A stretch of 10,503 nt of DNA, taken from the NCBI GenBank assembly GCA_023417735.1, contig JAEZEK010000277.1, forward strand, positions 1-10,503. The letters run 5' to 3'. The notes beneath the pieces are model-generated. The model had not been told where the DNA came from, ran no database searches, and was given only the letters and a program-made list of their open reading frames with translations. Source of the stretch: Pseudomonadota bacterium. GTDB lineage: Bacteria; Pseudomonadota; Alphaproteobacteria; Rhizobiales; Afifellaceae. How positions within the stretch are numbered: the first letter of the stretch is position 1; the number at the start of each line of letters is the position of its first letter. This document shows, piece by piece, positions 1-7,139 of this stretch. Made by a program: the position numbers and the translations under genes.

Positions 1-81
1 ACCCAGGCCCATCCCCGACCTTCGCGGCGCCGGCGCCGACCCCGGGGCGGACGAGGAACGCGTGAGACTCCGTCTTCGGCC
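1..81. other. Short flank at window edge, unassigned
   Basis: This stretch lies downstream of the minus-strand cysteine-cluster gene and holds no gene I can identify. On the minus strand an ATG at 10-12, preceded by GAAGG at about six bases, could open another gene that runs off the window, but only four codons are present. On the plus strand two frames stay open into the window (stops near 63-65 and 127-129), so the tail of an upstream plus-strand gene is equally possible. A 12-base palindrome GGCGCCGGCGCC (26-37) is expected by chance in DNA this GC-rich. Confidence 0.2.
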
Positions 82-570
82 TCAGGTCCGCGACTTGGTC
101 GGAGGGCGTCGTCCCGCCCTCGGCCGCTGACCAGGCCAGCGCACGATGCGCTCCTCCAGTTCGTCCTCGGGAACCAGCTCTTCGCTGACCGTGCGGCCGC
201 GCACGGAGACCCCCGCCGTGTGCACCGTTTCGGGGTCGCCGGAGAGGAGCGGGTGCCACCAATAGAGGTCACGGCCCTCGGCAACGAGGCGATAGGCGCA
301 GGTCGGCGGCAGCCAGGAAATCGAGCGGACCTCCTCCGGCGTCAGCTGGATGCAGTCCGGCACCTCTGCCTGACGGCCTTCGTAGCGGATGCAGCGGCAG
401 GTTCCGCCGTCGAGCAGGCGGCAGGCGACATCGGTCCAGGCAATCGCGCCGGTATCCCAGTCCTCGAGCTTGTTCAGGCAACAGCGGCCGCAGCCGTCGC
501 ACAGCGATTCCCATTCGACCGGGCTCATCGCCTCGAGCGGCTTTCGGCGCCAGAAAGGGACGTCGTCCAT
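82..570 (-). CDS. UPF0260/YcgN-type cysteine-cluster protein
   Basis: Encodes 162 aa and matches the UPF0260 (YcgN; YkgJ cysteine-cluster) family along its length; the family is small, soluble and of unproven function, with cysteines thought to hold a metal or Fe-S centre. The family opening [13 protein letters not shown] is intact, followed by [15 protein letters not shown] (Cys24, 27, 30, 31), further cysteines at 50, 58, 60, 73 and 91, and the [10 protein letters not shown] and WWHPLL blocks. I chose the ATG at 570 because E. coli-type homologues begin at this MxDVPFW motif; the frame stays open far upstream, but that part is antisense to the PBP gene. The last ~15 residues ([14 protein letters not shown]) are a basic tail past the conserved core. 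It is divergent from PBP1A with about 100 bp between. Family confidence is high; the cellular role is unknown. Confidence 0.93.
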   Translation of the reverse strand: MDDVPFWRRKPLEAMSPVEWESLCDGCGRCCLNKLEDWDTGAIAWTDVACRLLDGGTCRCIRYEGRQAEVPDCIQLTPEEVRSISWLPPTCAYRLVAEGRDLYWWHPLLSGDPETVHTAGVSVRGRTVSEELVPEDELEERIVRWPGQRPRAGRRPPTKSRT

Positions 571-672
571 CGCGATCCGCGCCCTCGTGTACCGGCGCGC
601 GGCTTGCATTCGCCGCAGCATTGAACCAAGTGCTATAGATGAGGGTTGTGGCCTGCGGTGCAAGGCTGGCAG
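571..672. promoter_or_regulatory. Divergent intergenic region, possible promoter
   Basis: This 102-bp gap separates the divergent starts of the UPF0260 gene and PBP1A and should hold promoters for both. The only element I can point to is TGCTATAGAT (631-640), an extended -10-like motif on the plus strand whose core CTATAG (633-638) is palindromic and resembles the alphaproteobacterial -10. No good -35 lies at 16-18 bp on either strand: TTGCAT at 604-609 is too far for the plus strand. A start site near 646 would give PBP1A a leader of about 27 nt. Tentative. Confidence 0.25.
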
Positions 673-2817
673 ATGCGTAATCCATTCCGGAATTTGGCAA
701 GCAGGAAGGCCTGGTTCCGGCTGCTCGCGGTCGACGCCTGGATCGATTCCACCCTCTACGAGGCGGGTCAGGGCGCCGGCGACTGGTACGAGCGCGTCGT
801 CGCCTTCACACGCCGTTTTCGGGTGAGCGGCTTCTCGCGCGCCCTGTCGGAGCTGGCATCGGAATCCTTCACGCTCGGAACCGCCGGGGCTCTGGTGCTC
901 CTCGCCTTCGGTGTCCCCGCATTCGAGTCCATAAAGTCGAACTGGCTGGAGCGGGAGGAGTTCGCGGTCACCTTCCTCGACCGCTACGGCAACGAGATCG
1001 GCCGGCGCGGCGTGCTGCAGGACGACATCGTGTCGCTGGAGGACCTGCCCGACCACCTCATCCAGGCGGTGCTCGCAACGGAAGACCGCCGCTTCTTCAC
1101 GCATTTCGGCATCGACGTGCTGGGCACCGTGCGCGCGGTCGTCGAGAACGCGAAGGCCGGCGGCGTGGTGCAGGGCGGCTCGTCGATCACGCAGCAGCTC
1201 GCCAAGAACCTCTTCCTCTCCAACGAGCGGACGCTCCAGCGCAAGATCAAGGAGGCCTATCTCGCCCTCTGGCTCGAGGCCAATCTCACCAAGCGCGAGA
1301 TACTGAAGCTCTATCTCGACCGCGCGTATATGGGCGGCGGCACGTTCGGCGTGAACGCGGCGTCCGAATTCTACTTCGGCAAGGACGTCCAGGATCTCGA
1401 GCTCTCCGAATCCGCGATGCTCGCCGGCCTCTTCAAGGCGCCCACCAAGTTCGCTCCGCACATCAATCTCCCCGCGGCGCGGGCCCGCGCGAACGACGTT
1501 CTGACGAGCCTCGTGGATTCCGGCATGATGGCGGAGGGGCAGGTCGTCGGCGCACGGCGCAATCCCGCCACCCCCGTCGAGCGCAGCCAGACCGCCTCGC
1601 CCGACTATTTCCTCGACTGGGCATTCCAGGAAGTGAAGCGCCTCGTGCCGGGGCCGCAGAAGGTGCTGATCGCGCGCACGACCATCGACATGCGCCTGCA
1701 GCGGGCGGCCGAAGCCGCGATCGAATCCTCGCTCCGCGAGCGTGGCGAGGCATATCGCGTTAAGCAGGCCGCCCTCGTCGCGATGGAGCCCGACGGCACG
1801 GTTCGGGCCATGGTCGGCGGCCGCGACTACGGCACCTCCACCTTCAATCGGGCGACCAACGCGCTCCGGCAACCCGGCTCCTCTTTCAAACCCTACGTCT
1901 ATGCGGTTGCGATGCAGAACGGCTTCACGCCAGACAGCGTGATCGTCGACGCCCCGATCTCGATCGGCAATTGGTCGCCCCAGAACTATGGCCGGAAGTA
2001 CGCCGGACGCGTGACGTTGCGCTCGGCGCTCGCCCGGTCGATCAATACCGTGCCTGTCCGGCTCTCCGTTTCGTTCGGCCGGCAGCCGATCGCCGACATG
2101 GCGGCCGCTCTCGGTGTCGATTCTCCGGTGCGTGTCACCCGCGCGCTTCCGCTCGGCACCTCCGAGGTCACCGTGCTCGACATGGCTTCGGGCTATTCGG
2201 CCTTCGCGAACGGCGGTCATCATGTCGACGCCTACGGCGTCCTGGAGATCCGTACGCCCGCGGGCGACGTTCTCTACGACGCCTCCGAGCGTCCCGAGCC
2301 GCAGCGCGTCCTCGACGACAAGACGGTCGCGCAGATGGTCGACATGCTCCACGCCGTGGTCGAGGCCGGGACGGGACGGCGCGCCAGGCTGCCAGGCATC
2401 AATGCCGCCGGCAAGACCGGCACGACACAAGGTTACCGCGACGCGTGGTACATCGGCTTCACCGGCAACTACACGGCAGCGGTCTGGTTCGGGAACGACG
2501 ATTTTCGCCCGACGAAGGATCTGACGGGCGGCACGCTGCCGGCCGAGACCTGGCAGAAATTCATGCGCGTCGCCCATGCATACGCCGACATCGTCCCGCT
2601 GCCGGGACTGCCGCCGCCCAAGGAGCCCCGCGAGGAGCAGGCGGTCGCCAGCGCAGGGCAGTCCGATCCGATGGCGGGCCTAGCCGCCGTCCGTCTCGCG
2701 CCCTCGACGATAGAGACCCTCGACCGGATCGGAGGCGCGTTCAAGCGCGCCGAGCGGCCGCTTCAGGCGGCGGCAGAGCGGCATGCCGGCCTTCCGGCCG
2801 CTGCGCCTTCGCCCTGA
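673..2817 (+). CDS. Class A penicillin-binding protein 1A (GT51 + transpeptidase)
   Basis: Bifunctional peptidoglycan synthase: it polymerises lipid II into glycan strands and cross-links the stem peptides at the outer face of the inner membrane. About 66 cytoplasmic residues precede a single transmembrane helix (~67-85). The GT51 domain shows [10 protein letters not shown] with catalytic Glu137, [17 protein letters not shown] with the second catalytic Glu194, and the [14 protein letters not shown] block. The transpeptidase has SSFK (nucleophile Ser403, Lys406), SIN (456-458) and KTGT (581-584). From ~630 to the end the protein is a Pro/Ala/Glu-rich tail. At 714 aa it is a normal, complete enzyme. 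I prefer ATG 673, with AAGG six bases upstream, over TTG 646 and GTG 658, because rhizobial homologues begin with a similar short basic segment; the alternatives add at most nine residues. Two small envelope genes follow after 18 bp, so an operon is likely. Symbol mrcA/ponA would fit, but naming in this order varies. Confidence 0.96.
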   Translation: MRNPFRNLASRKAWFRLLAVDAWIDSTLYEAGQGAGDWYERVVAFTRRFRVSGFSRALSELASESFTLGTAGALVLLAFGVPAFESIKSNWLEREEFAVTFLDRYGNEIGRRGVLQDDIVSLEDLPDHLIQAVLATEDRRFFTHFGIDVLGTVRAVVENAKAGGVVQGGSSITQQLAKNLFLSNERTLQRKIKEAYLALWLEANLTKREILKLYLDRAYMGGGTFGVNAASEFYFGKDVQDLELSESAMLAGLFKAPTKFAPHINLPAARARANDVLTSLVDSGMMAEGQVVGARRNPATPVERSQTASPDYFLDWAFQEVKRLVPGPQKVLIARTTIDMRLQRAAEAAIESSLRERGEAYRVKQAALVAMEPDGTVRAMVGGRDYGTSTFNRATNALRQPGSSFKPYVYAVAMQNGFTPDSVIVDAPISIGNWSPQNYGRKYAGRVTLRSALARSINTVPVRLSVSFGRQPIADMAAALGVDSPVRVTRALPLGTSEVTVLDMASGYSAFANGGHHVDAYGVLEIRTPAGDVLYDASERPEPQRVLDDKTVAQMVDMLHAVVEAGTGRRARLPGINAAGKTGTTQGYRDAWYIGFTGNYTAAVWFGNDDFRPTKDLTGGTLPAETWQKFMRVAHAYADIVPLPGLPPPKEPREEQAVASAGQSDPMAGLAAVRLAPSTIETLDRIGGAFKRAERPLQAAAERHAGLPAAAPSP

Positions 2818-2835
2818 GCCGGGCTTCCTGGGCCC

Positions 2836-3420
2836 ATGTCCGTCCCGCGCCTTCTCGCGCTGCTCCTCGGCCTTGTCGCAGCGGTCCTCCTCGGCAGCGG
2901 CTCGGCGTACCTGGCGGTGAGGTCACCTGCGCCTCTCGACGTGCTGACCTCCGGCCCCTGGCAAGCGTGGCCGCGCGCCGGCACGGCGGAAGGCGATCCC
3001 TATTCGCGTGCGCGCCTTGCCCGCACCGGAGAGATCCCGCTCGGCTCCGGAGAAGGGCTGGAGCTTTCGGCGCAGACAGACAGCCGGGGTGCAGCGCTGC
3101 GAGGGAACTGCGACTATCGGGTGGTCGGCCAGACGCCGTCGGCGCGGCTATGGACCGCCGCGGTCGAGCCGGTCGCGACGGCCCGCGCGGACAGGGCGCC
3201 GGGATTCTCAGGAGCGATCGGCAGCGACGCGATCCTGCGCCGCCCCGACGGAAGCTTCGAGTTGCTCGTTTCGCCGCGCCCTCAGGCGGGGAACTGGATG
3301 TCCAGTGCCGGCCTCGACCGGTTCCGGATCGTGCTGCGCCTCTACGACACGACCGCGCGGGTCGGAACGGCGCTCACGAACCTTGCGATGCCGGAGATCA
3401 TCCCTGGGGATTGCTCGTGA
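2836..3420 (+). CDS. DUF1214-type membrane-anchored protein
   Basis: Encodes 194 aa. Residues ~4-28 form one hydrophobic helix (signal anchor or uncleaved signal), and the rest should sit in the periplasm. The DUF1214 signature can be read in GPWQAWP (40-46), DPYSRARLAR (54-63), the CDYRVVGQTPSARLWT stretch (92-107), AILRRPDGSFELLVSP (132-147) and GNWMSSAGLDRFRIVLRLYD (152-171). The biochemical function of the family is not established. The short length is usual for this rhizobial form; elsewhere DUF1214 occurs C-terminal to DUF1254 in one larger protein. It starts 18 bp after the PBP1A stop without a strong Shine-Dalgarno sequence, which suggests coupling to upstream translation, and its TGA overlaps the GTG of the next gene by four bases. 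Only two cysteines (92, 193) are present. Confidence 0.85.
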   Translation: MSVPRLLALLLGLVAAVLLGSGSAYLAVRSPAPLDVLTSGPWQAWPRAGTAEGDPYSRARLARTGEIPLGSGEGLELSAQTDSRGAALRGNCDYRVVGQTPSARLWTAAVEPVATARADRAPGFSGAIGSDAILRRPDGSFELLVSPRPQAGNWMSSAGLDRFRIVLRLYDTTARVGTALTNLAMPEIIPGDCS

Positions 3421-4037
3421 CCGCCCCCGCGCCCCCCCTGAAGCGGGTCCGGCTGCCTGTCCTCCGCGTCAGCCCGTTCATGGTCTCGCTGGTGGCCGTT
3501 CTGCTCGTCGCCGGCATCGTGCACATCGTCACGATCCTGCTGGTGCCCCGTCTGGCGACCGCGAACGGATGGGCAAGGCTCGCCGAAGTGGCGGAGACCG
3601 GCAGTTTCGCCTTCATTTCCGACCAGAACAGCCACGTCCCGGGTCTCGATCCGCTGTTCGTCCACGGCGCATGCCGGATCGACATCGCGGATGCGCCTGC
3701 GCGGATCGCGCTCTCCTCGCGCGGCGGGTTCTGGTCGATGGCGCTCTACGACCCGCGCGGTCTCATCGTCTTCAGCCTCAACGACCGGACGGCGGTCAAC
3801 GGCCGGCTCGACATGCTGGTCGTGACGCCGGTGCAGAACGCGGAGCTGAAGGAGAGCCCGCCGCCCGACATCGATCAGAAGATCGTGGTGGAAACCAACG
3901 CAGAGGACCTGATCGCCCTTCTCAGGATCTATGCCCCCGCCACCTTGGGCCAGCACGAGTCCGCGCGCATGCTCGCCGACGCGCGGTGCGGGCCCGTGCA
4001 GCAGGTGCCGCAACCGGCCGCGGATCCCTCAGGCTGA
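3417..4037 (+). CDS. DUF1254-type membrane-anchored protein
   Basis: Encodes 206 aa. A basic N-terminus (KRVRLPVLR) leads into one transmembrane helix (~22-43, MVSLVAVLLVAGIVHIVTIL), and the remainder is predicted periplasmic. The DUF1254-like core shows LDPLFVHGACRIDIADAP (77-94), FWSMALYDPRGLIVFSLNDR (105-124) and LDMLVVTPVQ (131-140). I take GTG at 3417 as the start: it overlaps the upstream TGA in a GTGA arrangement, has GGGGA six bases before it, and puts the positively charged segment just ahead of the membrane helix. The frame is open far upstream, but that part is antisense-like translation across other genes. It probably acts with the DUF1214 protein. Its last nine bases overlap the end of the convergent 64-aa gene. 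Function unknown. Confidence 0.83.
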   Translation: MTAPAPPLKRVRLPVLRVSPFMVSLVAVLLVAGIVHIVTILLVPRLATANGWARLAEVAETGSFAFISDQNSHVPGLDPLFVHGACRIDIADAPARIALSSRGGFWSMALYDPRGLIVFSLNDRTAVNGRLDMLVVTPVQNAELKESPPPDIDQKIVVETNAEDLIALLRIYAPATLGQHESARMLADARCGPVQQVPQPAADPSG

Positions 4038-4223
4038 GGGCCCGAACTGGCTTGCCTGCCGCTCGAGGCCGCCCGGCTCGATCACGGGGCCTTCGCCTGC
4101 CCCCGGACGGGCGTGGTACTCCACGCGGATGCCCGGAAAGATAACCACTTCTCCCGGGCGGGCACGGCGTGCGTTCCGCCGCTCGTTCGGACGGCTACGG
4201 CGAAAGGCGAGAATCTCTGCCAT
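4029..4223 (-). CDS. Small conserved-type hypothetical protein (64 aa)
   Basis: Encodes 64 aa beginning MAEILAFRRSRP, an opening I associate with short uncharacterised alphaproteobacterial proteins, followed by an Arg-rich segment and EVVIFPGIRVEYH (25-37). It has no membrane segment, signal peptide or cysteines. AAGG lies shortly before the ATG and AGAGGG further upstream. It lies 75 bp downstream of the DUF1491 stop on the same strand and could be the last gene of that run or have its own promoter. Its 3' end overlaps the convergent DUF1254 gene by nine bases. No function can be assigned. Its short length and high GC leave some doubt, but the start context and FPGIRVE-type core favour a real gene. 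Confidence 0.65.
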   Translation of the reverse strand: MAEILAFRRSRPNERRNARRARPGEVVIFPGIRVEYHARPGAGEGPVIEPGGLERQASQFGPSA

Positions 4224-4298
4224 GGCCTTAGGTCCCTCTGGTCCTGCGGTCCGACGACTCTCGCGTGGCGATGGTTAACGACAGATGAAGGGGTGAGA

Positions 4299-4640
4299 CT
4301 AAATTGTTGCCGTGTCCGCGAAGACACGGCCGCCCCTGTCTTCGATTTCGACGACCCACAGGTCGCCATCGAACCGGATCTCGCTCGCAATCCGGTCCGC
4401 AGAAAGCGTTTCGCTGGTCCGATCGAGGAGCTGCGTGAAGATCCGTTCCCCGGAGCTCTCGCCCGTGAAGACGTATTGCGGCGCAGGTCCGTACAGGTCG
4501 AAGCTTCCATCCAGGCGGTTCACCAGAAGCAGTATCGCGCCGGCTTCGGCAGCCCCGCGGCGCGCGACCTGGACGTAAGCTCCCTCGCGCTCCGCCCGGC
4601 GTCTCAGCGCATCGATCCAGAAATCCGTCCGGAGGCGCAA
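4299..4640 (-). CDS. DUF1491 family protein
   Basis: Encodes 113 aa matching DUF1491, a small soluble alphaproteobacterial family of unknown function. Typical blocks are MRLRTDFWIDALRRRAE (1-17), VARRGAAEAGAILLLVN (25-41), YGPAPQ (50-55) and IRFDGDLWVVEIED (88-101). The start is a TTG at 4640: it gives exactly the family's opening, and no ATG or GTG in the frame would do so. It follows the stop of the peptidoglycan-binding gene by only three bases, and with no strong Shine-Dalgarno sequence it probably depends on translational coupling. The final codons form a hairpin, described separately. Position behind a peptidoglycan-binding protein hints at an envelope link, which is inference only. Confidence 0.9.
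   Translation of the reverse strand: MRLRTDFWIDALRRRAEREGAYVQVARRGAAEAGAILLLVNRLDGSFDLYGPAPQYVFTGESSGERIFTQLLDRTSETLSADRIASEIRFDGDLWVVEIEDRGGRVFADTATI
4310..4329 (-). terminator. Hairpin at the 3' end of the DUF1491 gene
   Basis: A perfect 7-bp inverted repeat, CCGTGTC and GACACGG with a six-base loop TTCGCG when read on the minus strand, covers codons just before the DUF1491 stop; CAACAATTTAG follows directly. It is strong and sits where a transcript end or 3' stabiliser could be, but the following sequence has only a three-base T run, so it is a poor intrinsic terminator. It may act as an attenuator before the 64-aa gene or be incidental. Confidence 0.25.
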
Positions 4641-4643
4641 GTG

Positions 4644-5306
4644 TCAGGCACCGCCCATCGCGCCGATGCTGCGCAGGCGCGCGATGAGCGCGTCGTCGAT
4701 CGAACCGGTGACCGGCAGGCCCTGGTCGAGCTGGAAGCGCGAGATCGCCTCGCGCGTCTGCGGCCCCACCACGCCGTCCGGCACCAAGGGACCGTACGCC
4801 GACAGCGCGAGCGCGCGCTGCACCGCCAGGATCATCGGCTCCGGCGTCGGCGTCAGCTCCGCGGGACGCGCCGGCGCTGCCGCAGGCATCGGCTCCACCG
4901 CCTCCTCGCGGGCCGTCGAAACCGGCCTGGGAGAGGGTACTTCGGCCACGTGCGGCCCGACCAGCGCCGAAAGCAGCGCCTCGCTCGGCTCGCCGGTCAC
5001 CGCGAGCCCGGCGCCCCGTTCGAAATCCTCGACGGCGCGCCTGGTCTTCGGCCCGTTCCGGCCGTCGAGGGGGCCGTCGTAGAAGCCGCCCTGGAGCAGC
5101 GCGAGCTGGACCGCCTGGATCGTTTCCGGCGAGGCATTCGCGGACCGGCTCTCCGCCGTCGCCGAGCGGGTCGCGAAGAGCGGCGCCGGATGGACGCCTG
5201 CCTGGCCGTAGAAGGCGTTCGCGGCGACGAGCACGCAGACAAGCGCCGTCGTGCCGGCCACCGCCGCACGCGGACTGAGGAATGCTCTGCGAAGCGCGAT
5301 CGTCAC
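4644..5306 (-). CDS. Membrane-anchored protein with two peptidoglycan-binding domains
   Basis: Encodes 220 aa. A short basic cytoplasmic segment (MTIALRRAF) precedes one transmembrane helix (~17-33), placing the rest in the periplasm. Two PF01471-type peptidoglycan-binding repeats follow: residues ~63-115 (IQAVQLALLQGGFYDGPLDG, KTRRAVEDFERGAGL) and ~158-211 (MILAVQRALALSAYGPLVPD, GPQTREAISRFQLDQGLPV), joined by a Pro/Ala-rich linker. No catalytic domain is present, so it probably tethers the membrane or a partner to the wall. I chose GTG at 5306: GGAG lies nine bases upstream, the start falls 16 bp after the upstream stop, and the product matches the MT-basic-TM opening of relatives. A GTG at 5369 would add 21 residues and overlap the upstream frame. 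It lies between the decayed sensor kinase and DUF1491, an arrangement I recall from other Rhizobiales. Confidence 0.88.
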   Translation of the reverse strand: MTIALRRAFLSPRAAVAGTTALVCVLVAANAFYGQAGVHPAPLFATRSATAESRSANASPETIQAVQLALLQGGFYDGPLDGRNGPKTRRAVEDFERGAGLAVTGEPSEALLSALVGPHVAEVPSPRPVSTAREEAVEPMPAAAPARPAELTPTPEPMILAVQRALALSAYGPLVPDGVVGPQTREAISRFQLDQGLPVTGSIDDALIARLRSIGAMGGA

Positions 5307-5322
5307 TCTGAGCCGCTCCAGG

Positions 5323-6443
5323 TCATGTGGGCCGAAGGTCCGGGCCGGCCGGACGAGTCGACGCCGCACCGCCCGCGGGCAGCCTCACCTCTACCGCAAA
5401 TCTGCCGCCCGGCCCATTGGAGATCAACAGGCTGCCGCCGTTCTCGTCAACCACCTCCTCCAGGACCGCGAGGCCGAGCCGGTCGCGGGCCAGTGCGCCG
5501 CCGCGGCCATGCGGCCCGGGCGCCATCCCGTTCTCGTCGTTGCTTGGCCGGAGGGCGTCGTCCGTGACCCTCAACAGCACCGCCCCCCGGCTCGGCCGAA
5601 TGTCGAGCGATATGCGGGTTGCGCCCTCGGCCTGCCTGATGGCGCTCCCGAGGAGATTGATCAGGATCTGGCGGCAGGCGCGCACGCCGCAGGCCGCACG
5701 CGCCGCGAGCGGCGCATCGAGGTGCAATGACAGCCCCCTTTCCCCCGCTTCCCGTTCAAGAAGCCTCAGCACGAATCGGGTCGCCTCCAGCACGTCCGTG
5801 TCTCCGAGCGGCAGGGCGGTTGCGCAGGAGCGGCGGACAGGCTCATCTCCTCCGGCCGGCGATCCGGGTGCCGGCGGGCGCGCACTGGCCTTGCACCCGT
5901 TCCCCGGCGCTGCGATCCGGCCCGTGCCGTCGGATGAGCGTAAAGAGCACGGCTCGCCGCCCGCGCCGGCGATCTCCCCGGCGACACCCGCCGGCGCCTC
6001 AGCGCCGGTAAGGTGGCGCGGCCGGTGCGGAGCGCCGTTGCCATGATCGGCGGCATCGCCGGGAATGCCAAGGCGAGGAGGAACGCAAGCGCCGAAGACG
6101 CCACGGGATGAGCGACCAGGTTTGCCAGCAGCAAAGCGGCCGCTGCCAGCATCGCGACGGTGATCGCCCGTTCGAGCCTGGCGGCCAGACGGCGTCGCCC
6201 GTGATGGATCGCCTGCGCAACGGCGAGATAGCCGATTGCGAGGGCGGCCGGCAGCGCAATCGGCGCCTGCGTGGCGAGCGATGCGATCAGGAGGAAAGGC
6301 AGGCCGAGCAGGGCGATCATTCCGGTCGCGGCCAGAGCGCCGCTGTCGCTTCGGGCCGGGGACGCCGCCCTGGTGGCCCGTACGTTCCGGTGCTGCACTC
6401 CCGGCCTGGCGAGACGGACGCCGTCCTCGATCGCGACGCTCAT
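5323..6443 (-). pseudogene. Decayed membrane sensor histidine kinase (frameshifted)
   Basis: Two frames together resemble one sensor kinase. From ATG 6443 the first frame gives MSVAIEDGVRLARPGVQ, then about four hydrophobic segments (~39-56, 61-78, 93-111, 115-136), and loses coding character near residue 148 (about base 6000). From about there a second frame runs to the TGA at 5323 and holds an HATPase-like domain: VRACRQILINLLGSAIR (5636-5686), ending GPGGRFAVEVRLP. Moving between the frames needs one lost or two gained bases. No HELRTPL-type H-box is visible in either frame. The N-box Asn of LLSNA-type kinases is Ser (5644-5646), the DTGxG motif reads DDALR, and GTGLGL reads RDRLGL. I therefore call it a degraded kinase. 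A sequencing error could explain the frameshift but not the lost motifs. A separate 156-aa product from GTG 5793 is conceivable. The next gene starts 16 bp downstream. Confidence 0.7.
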
Positions 6444-6730
6444 TGGGGAGCATGCCTGTTCTTGGTTATCTCGCCGCGAGCTTGTTCCGCGCCATTTAAG
6501 GAAAGTTGAAAGGGCGTCCCCGCCGGCTGCTCCCGCTCCGGAAAGCTTTGGTCAGGGTTAAGGGACACTTGACGTTCCGGATCTTCCGCGCGGGAGCGGG
6601 TAACCCGGCGGTTAAAGGCTGCGGCACAATTTTACGCCAATCCCGCAGGCCCTCGGAACGCGGGATTCAACTGCATCTGTTCAAATGCACGTCAAGTCGG
6701 ACGGATACGATCCGCACGCAGGGTAAGGCG
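6444..6730. promoter_or_regulatory. Divergent intergenic region upstream of DUF5330 gene
   Basis: This 287-bp region separates the divergent sensor-kinase remnant and the DUF5330 gene; it is somewhat richer in A/T than its surroundings and holds no convincing gene. It contains a CtrA-like motif TTAAgggacacTTGA (6558-6572), a short inverted repeat TGCAT-N8-ATGCA (6672-6689) and a second one CGGAT-acg-ATCCG (6702-6714) just before the DUF5330 Shine-Dalgarno sequence. A TTGACG at 6569-6574 could serve as a -35 element, but no matching -10 lies 17 bp on. A frame open from 6506 into the DUF5330 gene is probably non-coding. Confidence 0.35.
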
Positions 6731-7066
6731 ATGTTTCTCTTGCGGTCGATCTTCTGGTTGACGGTCCTCGTCATGCTTCTCCCACCGGCGGAGCGCGGCG
6801 GCGATCCGCCGCGCGTGGACATCGTCAACGGGCTGATCGCCGCCCAGGCGCTCGTCAAGGACGTCGCCGGCATGTGCGAGCGCAACCCCGCCGCCTGCGC
6901 AGTCAGCCGGGAGGCGATCGGGCTGGTCGGCCGCAAGATCGAGACGGGTGCAGGCATCGTCGCCGCCGGTATGGGCCGCTCCGACAGTGCGGAACGAGGC
7001 ACGCTGAAGCCGTCCGACCTCGAGCCGGACTGGTCGGCCGGATCCCTCGCCGTGCCTCCGGGCTGA
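6731..7066 (+). CDS. DUF5330 domain-containing protein
   Basis: Encodes 111 aa. An N-terminal hydrophobic helix (~3-18, LLRSIFWLTVLVMLLPP) acts as a signal anchor or signal peptide. The rest is a small exported domain with AAQALVKDVAGMCERNPAAC (~38-57) and REAIGLVGRKIETGAGI, matching the DUF5330 family of Rhizobiales; Cys50 and Cys57 could form a disulphide. The family's function is unknown. The ATG at 6731 has AAGG three bases before it within GGGTAAGGCG, and the predicted N-terminus is right for the family. The in-frame ATG at 6506 would add 75 basic, uncharacteristic residues ahead of the hydrophobic segment, so I reject it. sufE follows 73 bp downstream on the same strand. Confidence 0.87.
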   Translation: MFLLRSIFWLTVLVMLLPPAERGGDPPRVDIVNGLIAAQALVKDVAGMCERNPAACAVSREAIGLVGRKIETGAGIVAAGMGRSDSAERGTLKPSDLEPDWSAGSLAVPPG

Positions 7067-7082
7067 CCGGGAGCGGCCTCAC

Positions 7083-7108
7083 GGCCTTGCCGGCATTCCC
7101 GGCGGGCC
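7083..7108 (+). repeat. GC-rich hairpin between DUF5330 and sufE
   Basis: An imperfect inverted repeat: outer arms GGCC/GGCC, inner arms GCCGG/CCGGC, loop CATTC, with a small asymmetric bulge (TT against G). It lies in the 73-bp gap after the DUF5330 stop. There is no T run after it, so it is not a standard intrinsic terminator; it might still slow polymerase or protect the upstream transcript's end. GC-rich DNA gives such structures by chance. Confidence 0.25.
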
Positions 7109-7139
7109 TTAGCTAGAGGGCCCGAGGTCAAGAGATCCG

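Noticed and set aside
26..37. GGCGCCGGCGCC palindrome
   Set aside because: Such GC palindromes are expected in DNA of this composition, and nothing around it suggests function.
571..2577. Very long minus-strand open frame (in all 831 codons with the UPF0260 gene) opposite PBP1A
   Set aside because: The strand opposite a high-GC gene is often free of stops. The part above base 570 has no recognisable domain and is antisense to an intact PBP1A; only the final 162 codons form a real gene.
1971..3416. Long plus-strand open frame running into the DUF1254 gene
   Set aside because: It is an Arg-rich shadow frame across PBP1A and the DUF1214 gene. Coding sense begins only at the GTG at 3417, which has its own ribosome-binding site.
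4113..5567. 484-codon plus-strand open frame
   Set aside because: It lies opposite DUF1491, the peptidoglycan-binding gene and the kinase remnant, all with recognisable domains on the minus strand; its translation is Arg-rich and low in complexity.
6506..6730. 75-residue N-terminal extension of the DUF5330 protein
   Set aside because: The added segment is basic with no family similarity and would put a signal-type helix in mid-protein; ATG 6731 has a better ribosome-binding site.
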